In this document: positions 57,044 to 64,000 of the stretch, in pieces | How the letters are laid out: each line of letters begins with the position of its first letter | Numbering within the stretch: the stretch's first letter is position 1 | NCBI RefSeq assembly: GCF_900108015.1 | Contig: NZ_FNVP01000001.1 | Coordinates: 186,001-250,000, forward strand | DNA length: 64,000 bases | Reading direction: 5' to 3' | DNA from: Flavobacterium urumqiense | Lineage (GTDB): Bacteria > Bacteroidota > Bacteroidia > Flavobacteriales > Flavobacteriaceae | Made by a program: the position numbers and the translations under genes | The notes under the pieces: model-generated | The model's database searches: none | Seen by the model: only the letters and a program-made list of their open reading frames with translations | Told to the model about the DNA's origin: nothing

Positions 57044-57075
57044 GAAAAACGCTACCCTTTCGAATAGCGTTTTCT
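57044..57075 (-). terminator. Terminator of the TonB receptor gene
   Basis: AAAACGCTAT pairs with TAGCGTTTT around TTCGAA-type loop; nearly the same sequence as 54373-54406. Confidence 0.75.
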
Positions 57076-57099
57076 TATTTTTATGCTTATGCAAAAGTG

Positions 57100-59319
57100 C
57101 TACAAATTAAAATTCACCCCAAAAACAATGTTTCTTCCAATGTTAGGAATTCCATCAGTTTTCAATCTGGAAAGATGCGCGATATAGCTTTTGTCCAATA
57201 AATTATTCCCGTTCAAATTAATTTCAAAAGCCGTTTTACCGAGTTTTACTTTTCCTCCAAAACCTAGGTTTACCAGTGTGTAGCCATTTGATTTTGTTTC
57301 AAAACCACTCACGTTATTTTGATTGAAAGTAGAGGAGAAATTCAAAGTGGCAAATCCATCTTCTAACCAGTTTTTAATTTTAAATTCGGTTCTAATCGTG
57401 TTATTCCAATTGTTTGCAGGAATCAGAGGCAGAAAATCACTCCCGACGCTTCGGGATTGTTTCTTGCCGGTTACGGTTTCAAAACTAGTTTCAAAATGTA
57501 GCCAATCCAAAGGATGCGGGTGAAAATGCAGTCCTATTTCGCCACCGTACAATTTGGCATTATTCTGAATATAATCAAAAACATCGTTCTTGTCAATCAC
57601 CGCTCCGGTTGGCGCCGTGTAAATATAATTATTGATGTGATTGTAAAATCCATTGGCAAAAAACTCAAAATGACTGTTTTTATATTCTAAATTCACATCG
57701 GTTTGTACGTTTTGCTCCGTTTTCAAATCACTGTTTCCTCTTTCATAACGATTCGTTCCTTCGTGGACACCATTGGAAGTTAATTCGGCTAAATTCGGCG
57801 CTCTAAACCCCGAAGCCACATTCAATCGTAAGGTCAAATCTTCGGCCAGATTGGTTTTGTAACCCAACGAAGCATTAAAACTATCATACGATTTATCGAT
57901 GACCTTAAAATAACCTACCTGACCTCGCGTTCCGTGTTCTTGTGTGGTGATTTGTCTGTTATCGAAACGTAATCCTCCTTGTAAAACGTTTGATCCCCAT
58001 TCATAATTAGCGGTTCCAAAAACACCAAAATCAGTGATTGCAGCATCTGGAATCAAAAATTCTTCTCCAGAATTCGTATTGTTTTGGTGCATTCCCTGAA
58101 TTCCAACTATAGATTCGACTTTTCCTATTTTTGGCAAATGGTATTTCGCATCATAATTGAATGTTTTTAATTTCATCTGTAAACTGGCCACATCACTATC
58201 CGTGAACTCCGAACGGTCATTGGCAACATAACCCAAATCAACATCGAATTTTGAATTTTTTAAATAAAATATAGAATTCAAACTCAACAAATGATTGAAA
58301 ACGCCTTGTTTTGGAAAACCTGTTTTCTTACTTGTAGATTGTTCCGCAATACCATTTTCTGGAATTCCTAAATCAAGTTTGTTGTAATTGTAACGAAACA
58401 CCGTCGAAAATTTTGAATCACTGTAACCAATTCCTGTTTTGAAATCCGTCTCGTTATAACGGGTATTGGTCACTCGGTCGCCATTTGGAATGGTATAATC
58501 AGAATGTGTATTGTAACTTCCACGAGCAAGGAATTTCCAGTTTTCAGTAGATGTTTTTAATCCCAAAGAAGAATTACTGCCTAAAGTATTCGAGAATAAT
58601 TTCTGACTGAAATTAGCTTTGAAGGTATTGGCATCGGCAAATTTTTCTGGGTTAAAATACAAAACACCACCCAAAGCATCCGAACCATACAGCAACGAAG
58701 CCGGTCCTTTGATGACTTCAACGCTTTCTATTCCAGAGTCGTTTAATCCCAAACCATGTTCGTCTCCAAACTGTTGATTTTCCATTCGAACGCCTTGTGA
58801 ATATACCAAAACCCGATTCCCGCTCAATCCACGAATTACTGGTTTCCCGATGGAAGTTCCCGTAGAAACCTGCGAAACACCTGGAATAGTTGCCAATCCT
58901 TCGATTAGGGTGGCGGTTCCTTTTCGTTGTAACTCTTTGATGCTCTCGTGCTCCACCTTCATCACGTTCTGCGATTGTATTTTATTGAAAGCCGTGGAAA
59001 CAATCACCTCATCCATTTGGAATATAGTTTCTTCAAGAATCACATTTAGTGTATTTTCTTTTTGTAAGCTATTTATTGTTTTATTTTGGATTCCAAATCC
59101 GATGAAAGTAAAAGTCAGTTTTAGATTTCCATTAGGGAGATTGGTAAATATATATTTTCCGCTCTCATCTGTTGCTGTTCCCTTGTGTAATTCTGAAGCA
59201 TAAATAGAAACGCCTTTTATAGGTTGGTTTTTTGAATCCGTCACCGTTCCCGATACTGTGTTTTGCGCAGTAAGCATAACCGAAAACCCCAAGAATAGGG
59301 CTATAATAAAATATTTCAT
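57100..59319 (-). CDS. TonB-dependent receptor, possible metal (ZnuD-like) transporter
   Basis: A start at 59319 (MKYFIIALFLGFSVMLTAQ) gives a clean signal peptide; ten codons of upstream extension are not needed. Residues ~20-100 form a carboxypeptidase-like beta-sandwich (VSGTVTDSKNQPIKGVSIYA). The plug follows (VMKVEHESIKELQRKGTATL, GKPVIRGLSGNRVLVYSQGV, ASLLYGSDALGGVLYFNP), then a 22-strand-type barrel ending GRNIVFGVNFNL. RGLSGNRVLVYSQGVRMENQ with DEHGLGL is like zinc/metal receptors. The adjacent upstream gene encodes a His/Cys-rich exported protein, which supports a metal role. Substrate not proven. Confidence 0.88.
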   Translation of the reverse strand: MKYFIIALFLGFSVMLTAQNTVSGTVTDSKNQPIKGVSIYASELHKGTATDESGKYIFTNLPNGNLKLTFTFIGFGIQNKTINSLQKENTLNVILEETIFQMDEVIVSTAFNKIQSQNVMKVEHESIKELQRKGTATLIEGLATIPGVSQVSTGTSIGKPVIRGLSGNRVLVYSQGVRMENQQFGDEHGLGLNDSGIESVEVIKGPASLLYGSDALGGVLYFNPEKFADANTFKANFSQKLFSNTLGSNSSLGLKTSTENWKFLARGSYNTHSDYTIPNGDRVTNTRYNETDFKTGIGYSDSKFSTVFRYNYNKLDLGIPENGIAEQSTSKKTGFPKQGVFNHLLSLNSIFYLKNSKFDVDLGYVANDRSEFTDSDVASLQMKLKTFNYDAKYHLPKIGKVESIVGIQGMHQNNTNSGEEFLIPDAAITDFGVFGTANYEWGSNVLQGGLRFDNRQITTQEHGTRGQVGYFKVIDKSYDSFNASLGYKTNLAEDLTLRLNVASGFRAPNLAELTSNGVHEGTNRYERGNSDLKTEQNVQTDVNLEYKNSHFEFFANGFYNHINNYIYTAPTGAVIDKNDVFDYIQNNAKLYGGEIGLHFHPHPLDWLHFETSFETVTGKKQSRSVGSDFLPLIPANNWNNTIRTEFKIKNWLEDGFATLNFSSTFNQNNVSGFETKSNGYTLVNLGFGGKVKLGKTAFEINLNGNNLLDKSYIAHLSRLKTDGIPNIGRNIVFGVNFNL

Positions 59320-59443
59320 TGAAAATGATTGTATTCTTCCCGACCACATTCTTCTCTAAAATAAAGGAATGAGTCTGGAATTATTAAGTAAATAAAATAG
59401 AAATGATAGGTGCTGAAATAAATCAACAGAAGCTGAAATAAAT

Positions 59444-59797
59444 TCAGCTTAAACTATTTGCAGGAGGTCCGCGAAGGGAATATAAACTTCCGGAAAACGA
59501 AAAAACCGTTTCCTCAGCACTAATGAAATAAAGTATTTCTTTATAAGTGGAATATGATTGATATGAAAATTCTTTTGGAGAAATATAACTGCCAAAAGTA
59601 AAATCACAGACATAACAATGATCAAAATTATGATGCTGATGCGTTATCTCTTTATTAGTAATATTGTATTTATGATGGCATTGCTTTTGGGAAAGTTGCT
59701 TCTCTAAATGCTCATAGGTATGAAAGGACTGAAACAGTATTGAGAACAATACCACAATCGCCAAAGAAAGACTTATTATGAGCTTATTCTTTTTCAT
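59444..59797 (-). CDS. His/Cys-rich exported protein (DUF2946-like)
   Basis: A start at 59797 (MKKNKLIISLSLAIVVLFS) gives 117 residues with a signal anchor. A cluster of metal-type residues follows: QKQCHHKYN, THQHHNFDHCYVCDFTFG. The end, YSLRGPPANS, resembles DUF2946 proteins. It probably binds a transition metal in the envelope for the TonB receptor gene that follows 125 bp downstream. Confidence 0.7.
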   Translation of the reverse strand: MKKNKLIISLSLAIVVLFSILFQSFHTYEHLEKQLSQKQCHHKYNITNKEITHQHHNFDHCYVCDFTFGSYISPKEFSYQSYSTYKEILYFISAEETVFSFSGSLYSLRGPPANSLS

Positions 59798-59870
59798 CCA
59801 GGGCAAAGGTATGAAAACATAGAAATGTTATCCTATTTAAAACAAAAAAACTACAACCCTAAAAAGTAAA

Positions 59871-59906
59871 GACGCACTGCAGTGCGTCTCTACGGTGCGT
59901 CTCTAC
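59871..59906. repeat. REP-like palindrome with tandem copy of one arm
   Basis: GACGCACTGCAGTGCGTC is a perfect 18-bp palindrome (59871-59888). Its right half recurs as GGTGCGTCTCTAC at 59894-59906 next to AGTGCGTCTCTAC at 59881-59893. Confidence 0.65.
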
Positions 59907-59925
59907 ATTGAAAATTAAATTCAGG

Positions 59926-60915
59926 TTAAACTAATTTAGCTGCAATCAAATATTCCGCAATTTGAATGGTGTTTGTCGCTGCTCCTTTTCTCAAGTTATC
60001 GGCTACAATCCACATGTTCAATGTATTGGGTTGACTTTCATCACGACGAATCCTACCTACAAAAACATCGTCTTTTCCTTGCGCATACATCGGCATTGGA
60101 TACGTGTAGGTATCATTGTTATCCTGAACCACCACTCCGTCAGTGTGATGCAAAATATTTTGAACATCAGACACTTCAAAATCCTTGCTGAACTCAACAT
60201 TTACCGCTTCGCTGTGACCGCCAACAATAGGCACACGAACAGCAGTTGCCGTAACAGCAATTGTTTTATCACCCAATATTTTTTGAGTTTCACGAACCAA
60301 TTTCATCTCTTCTTTAGTGTAACCATTGTCTTCAAAAGAATCACATTGTGGAATTGCATTTCTATGAATTGGATATTTATAAGCCATTTCACCTTGAACT
60401 CCTGCATACTCATTTTCCAATTGCTGCACCGCTTTTACACCTGTTCCAGTGATGGATTGATAGGTAGAAACAATTACGCGCTTTATGTTGTATTTTTTAT
60501 GTAAAGGGGCCAAAACCAAAACCATTTGGATAGTAGAACAGTTTGGATTTGCAATAATTTTATCTTCTTTTGTTAATTCGCCAGCATTGATTTCAGGCAC
60601 GATTAATTTTTTGGTTGAGTCCATTCTCCAAGCCGATGAATTATCAATAACTGTTGTTCCTGCTGCTGCAAATTTTGGAGCCCATTCCAGCGAAGTTTCA
60701 CCTCCTGCAGAAAATAAAGCGATGTCAGCCTTCATATCTACTGCCGTTTGCATTCCTACAACCGTATATTTTTTTCCTTTGAATTCAATTTCTTTCCCAA
60801 CTGACCTTTCAGAAGCTACAGGAATTAATTCCGTAACAGGGAAATTTCTTTCTGCTAATACTTTCAACATTACTTCGCCAACCATTCCAGTAGCGCCTAC
60901 AACTGCTATTCTCAT
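59926..60915 (-). CDS. asd: Aspartate-semialdehyde dehydrogenase
   Basis: 329 residues. AVVGATGMVGEVMLKVLAER is the NADP-binding start. The catalytic Cys is in IANPNCSTIQMVL, and the active-site His in RVPIVGGHSEAVNVEF. It makes aspartate semialdehyde for lysine, threonine, methionine and cell-wall precursor synthesis. Monocistronic, with normal length. Confidence 0.96.
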   Translation of the reverse strand: MRIAVVGATGMVGEVMLKVLAERNFPVTELIPVASERSVGKEIEFKGKKYTVVGMQTAVDMKADIALFSAGGETSLEWAPKFAAAGTTVIDNSSAWRMDSTKKLIVPEINAGELTKEDKIIANPNCSTIQMVLVLAPLHKKYNIKRVIVSTYQSITGTGVKAVQQLENEYAGVQGEMAYKYPIHRNAIPQCDSFEDNGYTKEEMKLVRETQKILGDKTIAVTATAVRVPIVGGHSEAVNVEFSKDFEVSDVQNILHHTDGVVVQDNNDTYTYPMPMYAQGKDDVFVGRIRRDESQPNTLNMWIVADNLRKGAATNTIQIAEYLIAAKLV

Positions 60916-61225
60916 AGTATATTTTTATTATTTGGACATTCAATTTGAATTGCAAAAGTAAGTAATATTGAAACCAAAACAAGCGCATTCACAAAAAATA
61001 ACAAAATGTTATAATTACAACAATCCATAAACAACCACTGATTCACAGATAAAAAATTTAAAATCAGCAGTACTATTATTTTTTTTGGGATCCTCCTTGA
61101 TTTCTTTGCAAAACATCTTGTTTTAATTATTCAATCATTGAGAAATAAAGAAAATTTAACCACTAATTCTCTATGAAACTTAACTTCTTACTGGTGAAAA
61201 AAATGTCTTTTTTCAAGTAAATATT
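60916..61225. other. Non-coding gap, nothing seen
   Basis: Between asd and the mscL terminator. No open frame, hairpin or repeat of note. Confidence 0.4.
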
Positions 61226-61261
61226 AAAAAAAGCAAAACCGCATCAATTATAAAGCGGTTT
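61226..61261 (-). terminator. Terminator of mscL
   Basis: AAACCGC pairs with GCGGTTT, followed on the minus strand by a T-rich run, ~49 bp after the mscL stop. Confidence 0.7.
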
Positions 61262-61309
61262 ACTCCTGCAAAAAATCCAGGATAAATTCGACTATACAGT
61301 ATAACGGTA

Positions 61310-61726
61310 TTATTTTTTTAATAGATCTCTAATTTGAGTTAGCAATTCTTCCTGAGTAGGTCCGGCTGGAGCGGCAGGAACAACCTCATCTTTCTTTTTG
61401 GCTTTTTCAGCAGCTCTTAAAATAATAAAAATAAAGAAGGAAATAATAACGAAATTGATAATTGCTTGAACTAAATTTCCATACGTAATTACTGCAGCTC
61501 CGGCTTTTTTTGCTTCTGCTAAAGTTTCATAGCTATTCCCATCTAAGGTAACGAATTTTTGTGTAAAGTCGATTCCACCGGTTATCAGTCCTACAATCGG
61601 CATAATAACATCATCAACTGCAGAACCTACAATTTTACCAAACGCCGCACCTATAACTACTGCCGTTGCTAAACTCAACACACTACCTTTCATTAAAGAT
61701 GCTTTAAAATCGCCAAAAAATCCCAT
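61310..61726 (-). CDS. mscL: Large-conductance mechanosensitive channel
   Basis: 138 residues. [40 protein letters not shown] and [13 protein letters not shown] are the MscL N-terminal helix and TM1; TM2 is [20 protein letters not shown]. It opens under membrane tension to relieve osmotic downshock. The length is usual. Confidence 0.96.
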   Translation of the reverse strand: MGFFGDFKASLMKGSVLSLATAVVIGAAFGKIVGSAVDDVIMPIVGLITGGIDFTQKFVTLDGNSYETLAEAKKAGAAVITYGNLVQAIINFVIISFFIFIILRAAEKAKKKDEVVPAAPAGPTQEELLTQIRDLLKK

Positions 61727-61812
61727 AATTAATTTTTTTAGGTTAAAAACCCATTTTTTTAAACGAATTTAATCAAAATTTTAATATAGTTAGAGGACAC
61801 TTCCTCAATTAA

Positions 61813-64000
61813 TCACTCTCTATAAAACACCCGCTTTACACGTTGCGAAATACTGGTAAGGATTTCGTATGGTATCGTGCTTAATTTTTGGGCAATATAA
61901 TTTACTGTTGGGCTTTTGCCAAAAATAACTACAGCATCCCCTTCTTTACAATCTATTCCGCTGACATCGACCATTAGCATATCCATACAAATGCTTCCAA
62001 CTATAGTCGCTTTTTCATTTTTAATAGTCACAAAACCAACTCCATTTCCCCAACCTCTCGAAATTCCATCAGCGTAACCTATAGGAATTGTGGCAATTTT
62101 TGTTGATTTCTCCGCCATAAATCTTCTGCCATAACCCACACTTTCACCAGCAGGAATGGTTCTGATTTGAGAAATAATAGATTTAAGTGTGCCTACATTT
62201 TCTAAATATTTTTGCTCTTCATCGTCATTTGAAACTCCGTAAAGTCCAATTCCAAGACGAACCATATCAAATTGTGACTCGGGATAATTACTAATCCCCG
62301 ACGTATTTAAAATATGTCGAATAGGTTTTATTTGCAATTCAGTCATTAATTTTGAAGATAATTTTTCGAACAAATCAATTTGTGAATGCGCAAAATCCTT
62401 CTGTTTTAAATCATCGCTAGTGGCCATGTGCGACAAAATACTTTTTATCTGAATGGTTTGATTTCCTTTTAGAGCAATTATCAAATCATCAATTGTATTG
62501 GCTTCAAAACCCAAACGATGCATCCCGGTATCAAGTTTGATATGAATGGGAAAGTGCTTCAATTTTTTTTGTTCCGCGATTTTAATAAAGGCACGAAGCC
62601 CTTTCAAACTGTAAATTTCTGGTTCCAATTGATGTTGGATGATCGCCGAAAAACTGGTGTTTTCCGGATTCATTACCATGATGGGCAAATGAATTCCCAG
62701 ATTTTTCAATGAAATTCCCTCATCGGCAAAAGCGACTCCCAAATAATCCACTTTGTGATGTTCCAATAATTTGGCGATTTCAAATCCACCGTTTCCATAT
62801 CCAAAAGCCTTCACCATTACCATCATTTTGGTTGCTGGTTTCAACTTTGATTTAAAGAAATTTAAATTATGGCTAATGGCATTCAAATTAATTTCAAGAA
62901 CGGTTTCATGTGTCTTTTCTTCTAGCAGGGAAACAATTTCTTCAAATTGAAAAGTTCTGGCTCCTTTTATCAAAATGGTTTCATTGCTGAAGATTAAAAC
63001 GTCAAAATCAGCAATGAACTCTGCAGTGTTTTTATACGTTATGCAGTTGGTAAACATTTCTTTAAATGCCGAAATAGTTTCTCCAATACCTATTACCCGA
63101 CTGATTTTGTTAGAAATAATTAACGCTGCAACTTTCGAATACAATTCGGCATTAGGCAAACCACTTTGAAAAATATCAGATAAAATAACCGTTTTCTTTT
63201 GATCTTGTTTGTTGCGGATGTTGGCCTGTTGGGCTCGGGTCTGACTTTCTAGAAAATCTAAAGCTATTTTAAGAGATTGAAAATCGGAACTGTAACTGTC
63301 GTCAATAATACTGCAATTGTTGATTCCATTCTTGACTTTTAAACGCATTTCAACAGGATACAATAATTTCATCCGGTTTTGAATGATTGTTACATCGTAT
63401 TTAAAATATAGCAAAACCATCAAACACGAAATCGCATTTTCAACAGAAGCCGCATCTTGAAAAGAAATTTCTATTTCGAAATTTTCTTTCGCTTGACGAA
63501 TATGTAAAAATGTTTTATCTGAAACAGGCCTTTTAGTAACAAAAACATCAGCCGTTGCATCTTTAAAACTCCAGGAAAAAGCGATTTGATTCCCACTTTT
63601 AAAACTAAATAAATTAGCATCAACAATTTCATTTTTCTGATAAATAACCACTTTCGAATGCTTGAACAGCAGGAGTTTTTCTCTTATTTTTTCTTCTAAA
63701 TTTCCAAAGCCTTCATCATGTGCAGAACCTATGCTTGTTAAGATTCCAATTGTCGGCTTGATAATTTTCTCCAGTTTTTCCATCTCAGAAAAAGTAGAAA
63801 TTCCTGCTTCAAAAATTCCAAGATTGTGTTGCTCATTAATAGCAACCACGGACAAAGGAACGCCCACTTGTGAGTTGTAACTTTTAGGGCTTCTTATGGC
63901 ATTATAATCCGGGCTTAGTAAAAAATTAAGCCATTCCTTAACGATTGTTTTTCCATTACTTCCCGTCAATCCAATAACCGGAAAATCAAAAAGACTGCGA
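61813..64000 (-). CDS. MurF-alanine racemase fusion, 5' end cut by window edge
   Basis: The frame is open to the right edge: before LTGSNGKTIVKEWLNFLL come in-frame residues RSLFDFPVIG, so the true start lies beyond the window. The MurF (D-Ala-D-Ala ligase) part has the P-loop TGSNGKT; the following residues include KSYNSQVGVPLSVVAIN and IFEAGISTFSEMEKLEKII. From ~355 an alanine racemase follows: MMVMVKAFGYGNGGFEIAKL with the PLP lysine, and IGSICMDMLMVDVSGID near the end. Such fusions are known in Bacteroidota and link D-Ala production to its addition to peptidoglycan precursors. Confidence 0.96.
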   Translation of the reverse strand, partial: RSLFDFPVIGLTGSNGKTIVKEWLNFLLSPDYNAIRSPKSYNSQVGVPLSVVAINEQHNLGIFEAGISTFSEMEKLEKIIKPTIGILTSIGSAHDEGFGNLEEKIREKLLLFKHSKVVIYQKNEIVDANLFSFKSGNQIAFSWSFKDATADVFVTKRPVSDKTFLHIRQAKENFEIEISFQDAASVENAISCLMVLLYFKYDVTIIQNRMKLLYPVEMRLKVKNGINNCSIIDDSYSSDFQSLKIALDFLESQTRAQQANIRNKQDQKKTVILSDIFQSGLPNAELYSKVAALIISNKISRVIGIGETISAFKEMFTNCITYKNTAEFIADFDVLIFSNETILIKGARTFQFEEIVSLLEEKTHETVLEINLNAISHNLNFFKSKLKPATKMMVMVKAFGYGNGGFEIAKLLEHHKVDYLGVAFADEGISLKNLGIHLPIMVMNPENTSFSAIIQHQLEPEIYSLKGLRAFIKIAEQKKLKHFPIHIKLDTGMHRLGFEANTIDDLIIALKGNQTIQIKSILSHMATSDDLKQKDFAHSQIDLFEKLSSKLMTELQIKPIRHILNTSGISNYPESQFDMVRLGIGLYGVSNDDEEQKYLENVGTLKSIISQIRTIPAGESVGYGRRFMAEKSTKIATIPIGYADGISRGWGNGVGFVTIKNEKATIVGSICMDMLMVDVSGIDCKEGDAVVIFGKSPTVNYIAQKLSTIPYEILTSISQRVKRVFYRE

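Overview
The window looks like chromosomal DNA from a flavobacterium (Bacteroidota, probably Flavobacterium or a close relative, possibly cold-adapted). The evidence is: AT-rich sequence; TAnnTTTG-type -7 promoter boxes in place of TATAAT; a MurF-alanine racemase fusion; DnaE with an N-terminal proofreading exonuclease; a long-tailed S16; a type IX secretion (T9SS) sorting tail; TonB-dependent receptors; and a DUF3494 ice-binding protein. No phage, transposase or CRISPR array was seen.

Layout: 1-4640 is a surface-polysaccharide block (glycosyltransferase cut by the left edge, Wzx-like flippase, TPR/beta-barrel outer-membrane protein). 5292-14513, all on the minus strand, holds a nitric-oxide-type sensory operon: stand-alone receiver, H-NOX haem sensor, HNOBA/multi-PAS histidine kinase, a decayed FIST sensor, a decayed second histidine kinase, an Hpt protein and a LytTR response regulator. 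It is followed by a large secreted ice-binding protein. 14640-23984 mixes housekeeping genes (hemW, ruvC), membrane and envelope genes, two tRNA-Asp genes in a 159-bp duplication, and three pseudogenes. 24136-30511 carries trxA, an outer-membrane protein and dnaE.

31153-36012 is a branched-chain amino acid operon, leuC-leuD-citramalate/isopropylmalate synthase-leuB. 36162-46720 carries an RRM protein, rpsP-rimM-trmN6, glutaryl-CoA dehydrogenase, a DUF3050 protein, a phosphoesterase, an Fe-S group (ferredoxin, NifU-like, Mrp), an alkyltransferase-like protein, a LysE exporter and trmB. 46890-52502 carries an NTF2-like lipoprotein, an AsmA-like protein, an L,D-transpeptidase and a ribosome hibernation factor. 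52652-54177 is a small restriction-like island: HNH endonuclease, an overlapping acidic partner, and a Vsr-like remnant. The right end has a prolyl oligopeptidase gene broken by one stop codon, a TonB receptor with a His/Cys-rich secreted partner, asd, mscL and murF-alr (cut by the right edge).

Two things stand out. First, at least eight genes are broken, several by a single in-frame stop in an otherwise intact frame (prolyl oligopeptidase, DUF4184). In the H-NOX operon two middle components of the signalling chain have been lost while both ends stay intact. Second, gaps between genes hold several kinds of structured repeats: a hairpin-swapping element resembling a structured RNA, a UUCG-hairpin element, a 154-bp inverted-repeat element, REP-like palindromes, and degenerate tandem words, one of which has become coding sequence inside a glycosyltransferase. 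Protein identities come from recognising motifs and family signatures; no searches were run.
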